Assembly (NCBI GenBank): GCA_012517475.1
Contig: JAAYUV010000103.1
Span: forward strand, 1-36,419
Reading direction: 5' to 3'
Length of the DNA: 36,419 nucleotides
Source of the DNA: Peptococcaceae bacterium
GTDB lineage: Bacteria > Bacillota > Desulfitobacteriia > Desulfitobacteriales > Syntrophobotulaceae
Every line of letters begins with the position of its first letter. Positions within the stretch are counted from its first letter, which is position 1. Under the pieces are notes generated by a model. The model worked only from the letters and a program-made list of their open reading frames with translations, did not search any database and was not told where the DNA came from. This document shows, one piece after another, positions 1-7,387 of the stretch. The position numbers and the translations under genes are program-made.

Positions 1-491
1 GACACAAAAAAAGAAATGACCTGTTCCTCCGTGACCTTTTCCAGACTGTCTGCGCCGTCCTTCTGAATGGCAAGAAGAAAGGATGCCGCATGATGGGATT
101 CGCTATAGATGGTTGTATCCTTTTTGCCGCGCTTTTCTTCCGCTTCGCAGTAAAAATCAATCAATTCCTGAAATTCAGGAACCAGCAGGTGGTAAGCGCA
201 GCGGCTGAAAAGTGTGTGCCGGCGTCTTCCGTTCGGATAATTTCCATAAAGATCGAATTGCTCGATTGCACCAATGATGGTTCTTTTGTTGCGCAGGTAA
301 TCCTTTGAATGCGGAGTATGGGTGTACTCCAGATAAATATCCGTGTAAGATGCCCATTGTTTTGTTTCTGCATTCCGAAGAATCCAGACGATTTCATCCC
401 TGAATCGGCTTATATAGAGTTCGGAATACCCTTTGCTTTCCATATAGGAAAGCAGTTTTTGATGATGTTCAAGAAGATTTTGAAAATCCAT
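1..491 (-). CDS. Tyrosine recombinase/integrase, N-terminal part (runs off window)
   Basis: A minus-strand frame is open from the ATG at 491-489 to the window edge (163 codons). It is preceded by a strong AGGAGG ribosome binding site about 6 bases upstream. The translation (MDFQNLLEHHQKLLSYME..., later LLVPEFQELIDFYCEAEEKR and TTIYSESHHAASFLL) is mostly helical. It resembles the SAM-like arm- and core-binding N-terminal region of clostridial site-specific recombinases linked to integrative elements. The catalytic R-H-R-Y domain would lie left of position 1 and is not visible, so the assignment rests on N-terminal similarity recalled from the family. Its position beside a tandem-HTH gene and tRNA-Ser fits an integrase module. 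Confidence 0.68.
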   Translation of the reverse strand, partial: MDFQNLLEHHQKLLSYMESKGYSELYISRFRDEIVWILRNAETKQWASYTDIYLEYTHTPHSKDYLRNKRTIIGAIEQFDLYGNYPNGRRRHTLFSRCAYHLLVPEFQELIDFYCEAEEKRGKKDTTIYSESHHAASFLLAIQKDGADSLEKVTEEQVISFFV

Positions 492-498
492 GGTATGA

Positions 499-660
499 CC
501 TCCTAAATGTTATAGGACAATCATACAGGAAAATTCGCACCTGGATTTCAGCTCCAAGCAGGAATCGGCGAAGGCCATCAGCGCCGCCTTCGGCAAGCCG
601 GAGGAACCGGAGAACGAGGAGCCGGAAGAGGCACAGAGCATGACGATGAGTATGATGTAA
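499..660 (+). pseudogene. 3' remnant of a mobile-element gene with Met-rich tail
   Basis: A plus-strand frame with no credible start codon or ribosome binding site runs to a TAA at 658-660. The convincing coding part is about 541-660, beginning LDFSSKQESAKAISAAFGK, followed by a Glu/Pro-rich linker and the ending EEAQSMTMSMM. It is GC-rich and unlike the sequence just left of 540. I read it as the C-terminal end of a protein of conjugative elements, cut by a rearrangement near 535-541. Its tail is very like the end of the YodL-domain protein at 24103-24654, so it may come from a relative of that gene. Immediately downstream is the GGAGGGGAGG ribosome binding site of the tandem-HTH gene, suggesting that both once shared an operon. 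Confidence 0.45.
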
Positions 661-675
661 CGGAGGGGAGGTAAA

Positions 676-1272
676 ATGGAGCAGGGTTATAAGGCGGTAT
701 TAAAAGACTGCCCGGAAACGCTCTCATTGGAGCAGTTCCGGGCAGTAGCACATATCAGCAAACGAAAGGCAAAATGGCTGCTTGAAAACGGTGTGATTCC
801 CTGCGAGGATTCGGGGAAGCAGACACGTCGCTTTCAGTTACGGCGGAGCGATGTGGCTGATTTTCTCCGGCGGCGGGATGCAGGAGAGTTGGACGCTGTT
901 ATCCCTGTTGGCGCATTCAGCAGCAAATCTGCATGTCCTCGACCGCAAATGGATATTGAGCCTGAGGAGCTTTTTTCTTTCCTGATGGAGGAATGGGCGG
1001 ACGCACCTGATATGTTAACCACCCGGCTGGCGGCGGAGCTGACGGGCTATAACGATACCACTGTCAACAATTGGGCGGCGGACGGGAAAATCAAATCAGT
1101 GAACTACTTCGGGAAAAACCTCATTTCCAAAGAATCGCTGGCGGAATACCTTGCCAGTCCCGAAGGCCAGCGTATTGCTCGACCGGCGCAGAAGCATCAT
1201 GATATGATTGAATCTTTTATGGACAGAGAACAAAACAGCGGAATGGAGTTTGGTTCCATGCCGCTGAGATGA
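676..1272 (+). CDS. Tandem helix-turn-helix protein, copy 1 (Xis/regulator-like)
   Basis: A 198-aa protein with an excellent ribosome binding site (GGAGGGGAGG) ahead of ATG 676. It has two MerR/excisionase-like helix-turn-helix units. The first is at about residues 17-65, with the family signature ISKRKAKWLLENGVIPCEDS followed by a TRR-F wing. The second is at about 108-160, with DMLTTRLAAELTGYNDTTVN and an E-Y-L recognition end. Three relatives are in this window (2173-2751, 2744-3292, 17346-17906). Copy 1 is closest to the one at 17346, which shares ISKRKA-WLLENG-IPCED-GK-TRRF. It sits between an integrase fragment and tRNA-Ser. That position suggests a recombination directionality factor or element regulator, but this is inference; the family function is not known to me. 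Confidence 0.75.
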   Translation: MEQGYKAVLKDCPETLSLEQFRAVAHISKRKAKWLLENGVIPCEDSGKQTRRFQLRRSDVADFLRRRDAGELDAVIPVGAFSSKSACPRPQMDIEPEELFSFLMEEWADAPDMLTTRLAAELTGYNDTTVNNWAADGKIKSVNYFGKNLISKESLAEYLASPEGQRIARPAQKHHDMIESFMDREQNSGMEFGSMPLR

Positions 1273-1273
1273 T

Positions 1274-1576
1274 TTAGCCTTCTCCATAAATCTGTATTTC
1301 CTCGGATGCAATTTTCTTTCGGAAAACTTCATCCAGACTGTCGGTGGTGAGCAGATCAATATGAACGCCGAAGGCTTCCTCGAGATCGGCATACAGACCG
1401 CCGAGGGCGAACAGTCCGCGGATACTGCCTTTATCGATTCGAAAATCGATATCGCTGCCCGGCTTGGCGTCGCCTCTGGCGTAGGAGCCAAAGAGGAACA
1501 TCCGCTCCACACCGTGGCGTTTGGCGATTTCTCCCGCAATTGTTTTGATTTCTTCAACGGTAAAAGTTCGTTCCAT
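1274..1576 (-). CDS. MNT-type minimal nucleotidyltransferase
   Basis: The start ATG at 1576-1574 has an AGGGAGTG ribosome binding site, giving 100 aa beginning MERTFTVEEIKTIAGEIAKR; a longer upstream frame would run into the tRNA and is unlikely. The protein has the complete nucleotidyltransferase signature GSYARGDAKPGSDIDFRID at about residues 29-47, with the paired Asp residues of the Pol-beta superfamily, and a third acidic site is likely in HIDLLTTD. Proteins of this size usually act as MNT antitoxins that AMPylate a HEPN toxin. No HEPN partner is visible next to it, so it is an orphan or uses a partner elsewhere. It is convergent with the tandem-HTH gene, ending only 1 base past that gene's stop. 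Confidence 0.85.
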   Translation of the reverse strand: MERTFTVEEIKTIAGEIAKRHGVERMFLFGSYARGDAKPGSDIDFRIDKGSIRGLFALGGLYADLEEAFGVHIDLLTTDSLDEVFRKKIASEEIQIYGEG

Positions 1577-1604
1577 AATTGATTCACTCCCTATATGTAG
1601 GGTA

Positions 1605-1630
1605 AAGGGCCTGTCGGTTGACAGGCCCTT
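1605..1630 (-). terminator. Hairpin downstream of tRNA-Ser
   Basis: A perfect 11-bp inverted repeat (AAGGGCCTGTC / GACAGGCCCTT) with a 4-base loop lies 26 bases beyond the tRNA CCA end in the direction of tRNA transcription. The T tract is short (TTT), so it may be a weak terminator. It lies between the tRNA and the MNT gene. Confidence 0.5.
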
Positions 1631-1655
1631 AAATACAGGGGCAAGGCCCCATGAA

Positions 1656-1744
1656 TGGCGGAGAGGGCGGGATTCGAACCCGCGTGCCGTTTCCGACAAA
1701 CTGATTTCGAGTCAGCCCCGTTATGACCACTTCGATACCTCTCC
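1656..1744 (-). tRNA. tRNA-Ser (CGA)
   Basis: A complete class II tRNA on the minus strand, 89 bases including an encoded CCA at 1658-1656. The acceptor stem is GGAGAGG/CCTCTCC with discriminator G. The anticodon arm is GCTGA-CTCGAAA-TCAGT with anticodon CGA, there is a long variable arm around GTCGGAAACGGC, and the T arm is CGGG-TTCGAAT-CCCG. The 3' half matches a second, broken tRNA-Ser copy at 16946-17002. Serine tRNA 3' halves are common integration sites for tyrosine-recombinase elements. Confidence 0.93.
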
Positions 1745-2172
1745 GTATATAGTTTAACCGCCTAAGCGGAAAAACGCTTCTTAGAAAACTGTGAGCAAAG
1801 TGTTAGCATTTGCGGAAATTTCCCGAAGGTCAGGCGCTCACAAAGCCTGATTCCATGCGGAATTGCGTCGAGCGGGCGGGCATTTGACCGATTCGATTTC
1901 GAGTGCAACGATGAAATGAGAATTTAGTGGAAGTTAGCAGTAAATACATGTAAATAAAAATCGCCGAAAACCTTATGGAATCAGGGTTTCCGAGAATTTT
2001 TCCGTGCTTGCAAGGAAAGGTTAAGCATGCCAACAAATTAACAAAAAAAAAGCATCAAAGTGTGTTTTGGATAGAACTCGGATAGAACTACAAATTTCTA
2101 TCATTATTTCAGTTAAAACTGATTTGCTTTCACCGCTTGCCGTTGACAAATTTGAGAAAGTGAGTGAAGCAA
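1745..2172. other. 428-bp gene-free stretch with possible attachment-site parts
   Basis: I see no convincing gene here. It holds a second copy of the tRNA anticodon-loop decamer GATTTCGAGT at 1895-1904 (identical to 1703-1712 inside the tRNA) and a phased direct repeat at 2069-2089. The spacing from the decamer to the repeat (about 165 bp) is like that at the right-hand tRNA fragment (about 150 bp). This could be one arm of an element attachment site. The decamer match alone is short and could be chance. Confidence 0.35.
2069..2089. repeat. Direct repeat GGATAGAACT x2 (11-bp period)
   Basis: Two exact copies of GGATAGAACT at 2069-2078 and 2080-2089, one helical turn apart, lie about 85 bp upstream of a tandem-HTH gene. 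An analogous 11-bp-phased array (GTAGAAAA x3) precedes the tandem-HTH gene at 17346. These are plausible binding sites for a recombinase arm-binding domain or for the HTH proteins themselves. Confidence 0.5.
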
Positions 2173-2751
2173 ATGAATTTTAATGAATATTGTTCTTCAG
2201 TAATTGATCGTTATCCTGAATATGTCACACAGAAAGAAATGTGTGCCATCTTGGGTATTTGCATATCCACAGCCTACTCCATCCAGAAAAAAGGCATGAT
2301 TCCTTTTGAATATGTAAACACATCAGAAGGAAGAAGGCAACGGATAAAGATTACCGACATCCTGTTATACCAATACGAAAAGATGTGCTTTGCTGAGTCA
2401 GAAAATGAGTTTATTGAAGGATTGCGCCGTTATTACCAAAAGCAATTACTAGATTACCCTCAATTGCTTTTAGTTTCGGATGTAATGCGTTTTACCGGGT
2501 ACGCAAGGACAACAATTAATAATTGGATACAACGGAATGAATTGAAATCACTGCGGTACAAAAATAAACGGATACAATCATTCCGTCGAGGTAAAGGGTC
2601 TGTTATAACAAAAGATGCATTCCTTGATTTTTTAACAGGGGCATATTATCGGAGCATAAGAAGAAAATCAAATATCCATAAAGAACAAGCCAAACAATAT
2701 CAGCAACTCTTTGACACTTTGATGTCAAAGCGGGGTGCTCTCAATGTCTGA
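2173..2751 (+). CDS. Tandem helix-turn-helix protein, copy 2
   Basis: A 192-aa protein read from ATG 2173 (MNFNEYCSS...); an in-frame GTG at 2164 is also possible, as the ribosome binding site is weak. It has the same two-part plan as the copy at 676. HTH 1 is at about residues 15-60 (VTQKEMCAILGICISTAYS), and HTH 2 at about 95-150 (LLVSDVMRFTGYARTTINNW). It is more diverged than the others: the CED-GK-TRR signature is replaced by a shorter Arg-rich segment (GRRQR). It overlaps the next gene by 8 bases, so the two are translationally coupled. Function unknown; probably DNA-binding. Confidence 0.7.
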   Translation: MNFNEYCSSVIDRYPEYVTQKEMCAILGICISTAYSIQKKGMIPFEYVNTSEGRRQRIKITDILLYQYEKMCFAESENEFIEGLRRYYQKQLLDYPQLLLVSDVMRFTGYARTTINNWIQRNELKSLRYKNKRIQSFRRGKGSVITKDAFLDFLTGAYYRSIRRKSNIHKEQAKQYQQLFDTLMSKRGALNV

Positions 2752-3292
2752 CTATAGCTTTCTAATAAATAGATATCCCGAATTTGTGACGAAAGATCAA
2801 TTTTATCGGATATGCCATATAAGCAAAAATACAGCGCGGTATTATCTGGAGAATGGCTTTATTCCTTGCATTAATTCCGGCAAAAAGACACGCAGATATA
2901 AAATTGCGCTGAAAGATATTATTTTCTTTTTAGAGGACAGAGACAGAAATCCGGAAAAATACTATCTGCCGAATCATTATAACAACCCGTTTTTGCCGGG
3001 TAAAATCAGGCGGTATAATTTCAAACCCCGGCCTGATCTCTATAAACATCACTACAAGCTAAAGGGCATAAATGATGTTAAAGATTATAGGCAATATCTC
3101 GAACTGCAATTTGCAGATTATCCGGATATGCTGACAAGTAAACAGATACAACAAGTCACCGGTCATTCGACAAAAACAATAATTTCATGGTGCGAGTCGG
3201 GCAAGGTGAAATATATCAGACACCGTTATGCCTACCTTCTTCAAAAAAAGAGTGTCATTGACTATTTGTTCAAGCGGGAGTTGCAACAATAA
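2744..3292 (+). CDS. Tandem helix-turn-helix protein, copy 3
   Basis: A 182-aa protein from ATG 2744, which overlaps the stop of copy 2; a GGGGTG ribosome binding site lies inside the upstream gene. The N-terminus (MSDYSFLINRYPEFVTKDQF) closely parallels that of the copy at 17346 (TDYSYLLAEYPEKISQDQL). The first HTH carries the family signature RICHISKNTARYYLENGFIP followed by GKKTRRYK. The second unit is at about residues 120-170 (DMLTSKQIQQVTGHSTKTII). It ends just before a good terminator. A coupled pair of diverged paralogues could form a heterodimer that recognises an asymmetric site; this is inference. Confidence 0.75.
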   Translation: MSDYSFLINRYPEFVTKDQFYRICHISKNTARYYLENGFIPCINSGKKTRRYKIALKDIIFFLEDRDRNPEKYYLPNHYNNPFLPGKIRRYNFKPRPDLYKHHYKLKGINDVKDYRQYLELQFADYPDMLTSKQIQQVTGHSTKTIISWCESGKVKYIRHRYAYLLQKKSVIDYLFKRELQQ

Positions 3293-3299
3293 GGATAGT

Positions 3300-3333
3300 G
3301 CCATTTGTTCTGTATAGTGCAAATGGCTTTTTT
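3300..3333 (+). terminator. Rho-independent terminator after the tandem-HTH pair
   Basis: The stem GCCATTTG/CAAATGGC (3300-3307 and 3320-3327), with a 12-base loop, is followed by six T. It begins 8 bases after the stop of the gene ending at 3292. Confidence 0.8.
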
Positions 3334-3509
3334 AAATAAAAGAAAGAGTATTAGTCATTTTAGACTACGACACGGGCGGAAACGAATGACGGCAAAATTG
3401 TTTTATTCATAGCTCTTCATCACCAAAATAATAGTGATAAGGAGACTAAAATAACACTCGGCTGCTTAACTACTCGAGATATATGACTACACTCCAACAT
3501 GATTTTATT

Positions 3510-5273
3510 TTAATGGTTATATCCTAAATACTTTATTTGTATTGGATATAACGCTTCCTTCATTCTCGAGTGAGAAACATATAAGAGATTTCTTTCTACA
3601 GCTATACTATCGACATCAACTACAAATACTCGGTCAAACTCTTTTCCCTTAGATTGATGAATGGTGGTAATATATAGGCCGGGGGTAATTTGTGTGTATG
3701 AATCAATATACTGTCGCTGCATCATCACTTTATCAATATCATCCGCAGATAATTCTTTCTTTGATATACAATGCTCAACAAAGCGTTTTCTCGGATAGTT
3801 AATCATCTGCTCGGACTCATTGTTCATGACATCCAACATTTTTCTTAGTACTTCCCAGCAGGTTTCCAATACATCCGAGTCAAGATGTGGTGAGATAACA
3901 GCATTCAAAGCTTTGAAGATGGATTTCCTTTTTCGACTAAGAGAGGCGCCTGTGTAAGTCATTAAGGTCTCAACGCTCTCTCCGTCAATCTTTTTATCCA
4001 TCATGCATAATGCTACGGCGCATAAAAGAAGCGGAACTTTTGTGTGTAGTGTTTCGAGAACCAAGCATTTCTTTAAGATCTTGTTGATCTTTAGCAAGTC
4101 ATTCGTATCCGAAACAGAACGAGGATACAAGTTGTTTTCAAAGAATACTTCAGCTAACCTGCTTGCAACATTATTATTCCTACATAAAATGGCTATAGAT
4201 TTGTTCTTTTTTAGCAAAGCAGACACTTGCCCAATGCAAACATAAAAGATCTGTTTTGAGAGAATAGAACACTGAGTTTTAGCAGATTTCCCTTTTTTAA
4301 TATGCCAGTCGGGATCGCAAGCTACTGATCGAGATAACAGTTTCCCATTAGTTAATTTACTATAGTCAAATTCCGTACCAGAACGTATTGCAGTTAATAG
4401 GTCAACAAGATCTGGCTTGTCTTTATAGCGAAAATATTCAGTGAACTCTATCGTTTTTAGATCTAGGTATTTTTTAGGCAATTGTTTTAGCCTTTCTTCC
4501 GCAGAACCCCTGAACTCATAAATCATTTGGAATCTGTCGGCAAAGAATATACCACGTGATTCCTTAAGTATTGAAGACACAAACTGTTCTTGATAGTAGT
4601 TGGTGTCCTGATATTCATCAAGAATGACAACTGGATAATCATGGCTGATAGCTCTTGCCACGCTTGGTGATGATTGTAATATTTTACACGTTAATGCACC
4701 AAACTGAGCAAAGCAAATGAATCCAGTATTTTTTGTAAAACGAAATGCTTCATCAAGGTATCGAATAATATCCTTTTCTTTTTTGGCTTTGAATTCACTT
4801 TGCGAATTTTTGAGAATTAAGTGGCCATTCTCGAGAGAAAAGTCATCAAAAATATTACTTCGTAAACCCTTGGGAAGTTTTTTCCTTTGGATTTCAAGAT
4901 AAGCGGCGAGTAGTTCAGCATAGTCGTCGTCATCTACAACAGATAGAGGTTGGCTAATACCAAGAGTATCCCGGTACACGTCGAGATATTTCTTGAAAAA
5001 TGAATGGTAATTATTAATCTCAATATGTTTGCGGGTAGGATCGCCTGGTGACAATGATGACAACTCTTTTATAAGCTGAGCCCTTGCATTTCTTGAAAAA
5101 GTTAAGATCAAGACCTTCTGATATGGCATCAGCATATTATTGTCCCAAAGACATTTCGCTGCTTGTATACAACTGTACGTCTTGCCTGTTCCTGCTGGTG
5201 CTTCAACCAATACGTAATTAGCCCCGCTGGCAAGCAAATCCAAAAACTCTTGTTGCTTCCCTTTTGCCGCCAT
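3510..5273 (-). CDS. gajB-like: Gabija-like UvrD-family helicase (GajB-like), module 1
   Basis: A 587-aa superfamily 1 helicase. Walker A APAGTGKT is at residues 25-32, motif Ia LILTFSRNARAQL at about 55-67, DEYQDT at 219-224, and motif III ADRFQMIYEFRG at 245-256. Motif V TTIHQSKGKEFDRVF is at 536-550 and motif VI LLYVSHSR at 563-570. In Gabija, GajB assists the GajA nuclease and responds to nucleotide pools and DNA ends during phage infection. It lies directly downstream of an OLD-family ATPase/nuclease gene, with only 3 bases between stop and start, which is the Gabija order. It is divergent: motif III has Ala-Asp instead of the usual Gly-Asp. It is longer than the typical GajB (about 500 aa). 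Confidence 0.82.
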   Translation of the reverse strand: MAAKGKQQEFLDLLASGANYVLVEAPAGTGKTYSCIQAAKCLWDNNMLMPYQKVLILTFSRNARAQLIKELSSLSPGDPTRKHIEINNYHSFFKKYLDVYRDTLGISQPLSVVDDDDYAELLAAYLEIQRKKLPKGLRSNIFDDFSLENGHLILKNSQSEFKAKKEKDIIRYLDEAFRFTKNTGFICFAQFGALTCKILQSSPSVARAISHDYPVVILDEYQDTNYYQEQFVSSILKESRGIFFADRFQMIYEFRGSAEERLKQLPKKYLDLKTIEFTEYFRYKDKPDLVDLLTAIRSGTEFDYSKLTNGKLLSRSVACDPDWHIKKGKSAKTQCSILSKQIFYVCIGQVSALLKKNKSIAILCRNNNVASRLAEVFFENNLYPRSVSDTNDLLKINKILKKCLVLETLHTKVPLLLCAVALCMMDKKIDGESVETLMTYTGASLSRKRKSIFKALNAVISPHLDSDVLETCWEVLRKMLDVMNNESEQMINYPRKRFVEHCISKKELSADDIDKVMMQRQYIDSYTQITPGLYITTIHQSKGKEFDRVFVVDVDSIAVERNLLYVSHSRMKEALYPIQIKYLGYNH

Positions 5274-5276
5274 CCG

Positions 5277-7025
5277 TCAGTCTCCATTCAATGCAAAAAC
5301 ATTCGTATATCCATTTAAAGCGTTTAGCTTCTCTCCGTCTGTTGAAATGTGTTTTATCAGGGCCTTAAAAAAACCAGGTACTTGGCCGTCTTCAGTAATC
5401 CAGCATGCAATTATCCGCGAAAAATACGGGTTTGCAAAACTATCATGAAGTACATACTTCAGGAGCCTTTTTTGAGGCAGCAAATCCTCATAAGAGTTTA
5501 TGTCAGCAATATTGATATGATGTTCTTTAATGAAATCATGTATTTCAACTTTTTTAGCCTCAGGTTTTTCATGTTCAGCTGCGTTGTAGCTTTCAATACT
5601 CAACAGTTTGTCCTTAATCACAGAAAAATCAACTAATTCATGTAGATGTGATATATAGCTATTAGCAGATGGAAGAATCAAGTCCTCATACGAATCTTGC
5701 GCCACAAATACCACATCAGCAATCCCTGAGATCTCATTCAGGTGTCTTTTCACGTCTGTATCATTATCAATTAGCACATGCACAGTTTTACCAAAGTGCT
5801 TTAGGGCCTGACAGTATGACTTAAGTTTTGTCTTCCCTCCAACACGCAGCAATTCAATATCATATTGGCTTAATGCCAAATCGTATGTATAGGAGTATAT
5901 TGGAAATGCCTCAAATTCTGATTCTCCCTCAACCAGAAGAACGGCATCCGCCATTAGTGAAGATAAAAACTCTTTCTTATTGAGCCTTTGTATGTCCTTT
6001 AGGATTTGATCATCAAGGCCACTTAGTAATGGAGTTGAAGTCACAGATGAAACTGTGCTTATTGTTTGATAATCAAAATGACTTATGATGTCCGGCGAAT
6101 GGCTTGTAATGAAAATTTGCCCTACCGAAAGCCGCTTATACTCATCTGCAATATATCTTTGGTATTTGGGTTCCAGGTTTTGCTCCAGCTCTTCAATGAA
6201 CACAATTCCTGCGCCCTTAAGCTGCTCTTTCATTAGCAACAGTAAAAAAAGGCTGCGGATTCCTTTAGATTGTTTGCTGAAATTTAGTTGTGCATTTCCA
6301 ATTGAAGTGCCTAACTCATATCCTGAGTAATTCCATGTAGATTCAGGATTTTTTAGCAGGATATTATATTTCTCGATTGAAGCAATCTTTCCAAGGCTTT
6401 TAAGAGTGTCAAGATATGTAGAAATGATTCCTGACTCTGCGAGCTTTTTATTAGCCTCTTGGATGATTTCTTGAGAAATCCGTTCGATTTCTCCGCCTAT
6501 GGAATTATGAGCCATTTTGTAAAATGTACTTTTGGTTTGCAAACCAACCTCTTTCAATGGTTGTCGATCTGCATCAATATATGTGAAATTAACCGTTTTA
6601 CGTGCACTTAATGAGCAAGGAGGTTGCTGGGTTTGCTGGTAAAAACTCCACTCCATATGCCTGTCCGCGCCGCTCTCCAACTGATAAATCAATATAGGTT
6701 TTAAGTGGTCAGGAGTATCATCAGCAACAAAGTTGTCATCTTTATCTATGTGCTGCAAATATTCAGAGTAACTTGTAGCTAAAGCATCAATATCGTCAAG
6801 CCATATTTGTATCCGTATATGTAGTGTTGTATCTCCAAAGTAATAGTCGGATGTCTCAAAGTATGAATCATAACCAGTAGATGAAAACGTTAGCGCAATA
6901 GCCGCAGCGAGGTTAGACTTACCGCAGCCATTTGCCCCAAACAGCACATTCGTTTTAGGATTAGGCTTCCAGGAAAATGTTTTGAAATTCCTAAAGTTTT
7001 CAATATTAATTTTATAAATATACAT
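5277..7025 (-). CDS. gajA-like: Gabija-like OLD-family ATPase/TOPRIM nuclease (GajA-like), module 1
   Basis: 582 aa, close to the usual GajA length. The N-terminal SMC/ABC-like ATPase has Walker A GANGCGKSN (residues 30-38), a signature-like FSKQSKGIRS (249-258), Walker B IVFIEELEQNLEP (274-286) and the H-loop TSHSPD (307-312). The C-terminal TOPRIM domain has the catalytic Glu motif VEGESE (365-370), the glycine turn RVGGKTK (394-400) and the acidic LIDNDTD (418-424). The family nicks or cleaves invading DNA under control of nucleotides. Start ATG 7025 has a GGGAG ribosome binding site. A TATAAT is found 48-53 bases upstream on the minus strand (7078-7073), with only a weak -35. Confidence 0.87.
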   Translation of the reverse strand: MYIYKINIENFRNFKTFSWKPNPKTNVLFGANGCGKSNLAAAIALTFSSTGYDSYFETSDYYFGDTTLHIRIQIWLDDIDALATSYSEYLQHIDKDDNFVADDTPDHLKPILIYQLESGADRHMEWSFYQQTQQPPCSLSARKTVNFTYIDADRQPLKEVGLQTKSTFYKMAHNSIGGEIERISQEIIQEANKKLAESGIISTYLDTLKSLGKIASIEKYNILLKNPESTWNYSGYELGTSIGNAQLNFSKQSKGIRSLFLLLLMKEQLKGAGIVFIEELEQNLEPKYQRYIADEYKRLSVGQIFITSHSPDIISHFDYQTISTVSSVTSTPLLSGLDDQILKDIQRLNKKEFLSSLMADAVLLVEGESEFEAFPIYSYTYDLALSQYDIELLRVGGKTKLKSYCQALKHFGKTVHVLIDNDTDVKRHLNEISGIADVVFVAQDSYEDLILPSANSYISHLHELVDFSVIKDKLLSIESYNAAEHEKPEAKKVEIHDFIKEHHINIADINSYEDLLPQKRLLKYVLHDSFANPYFSRIIACWITEDGQVPGFFKALIKHISTDGEKLNALNGYTNVFALNGD

Positions 7026-7387
7026 TTGTTTTCTCCCACTACATTTACTTCTTGGTACTCTTGTAGCTTCCCATTATAGACTTATAACAACTTCGCCAAA
7101 AACCATTACAAAAGTGCCTGTGCCTCTAATTCAACAATTTCCTAAATATTCCTTCTAGCTATGATGAATTTAAATTAAGAAAAACGTACAAAGCATTAAA
7201 ATCTTTGTGCATACTCTTTTAAAAACAAGACATATTTTTTATTCGATATAACCTTGAAAATCTAATTTGTTTAAAAGCATAAGTTTGAAAAATTGAAATT
7301 TTATTGGTATTTCTATAATGATATAATATTAGAAAGTACTGTAAATGATGTACCTTGCAAAAGATACTATATAAAGAAGGGTTAACA
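7026..7387. other. Divergent promoter region between module 1 and the 376-aa gene
   Basis: 362 bases, very AT-rich, between divergent genes. On the minus strand a TATAAT (7078-7073) could serve the Gabija-like operon. On the plus strand there is a promoter at 7293-7319. No small gene is convincing. Confidence 0.5.
7293..7319 (+). promoter_or_regulatory. Sigma-70-type promoter for the 376-aa gene
   Basis: TTGAAA at 7293-7298 and TATAAT at 7314-7319 are separated by 15 bases, slightly short. A second TATAAT at 7322-7327 overlaps the region. The gene start is about 70 bases downstream. Confidence 0.5.

Noticed and set aside
1096-1587. 163-aa minus-strand frame overlapping the MNT gene
   Set aside because: Another frame of the same strand carries the intact nucleotidyltransferase motif and a ribosome binding site; this one has neither.
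1745-2172. Small gene on the minus strand at 1830-2036
   Set aside because: No ribosome binding site, low-complexity translation and no neighbour relation.
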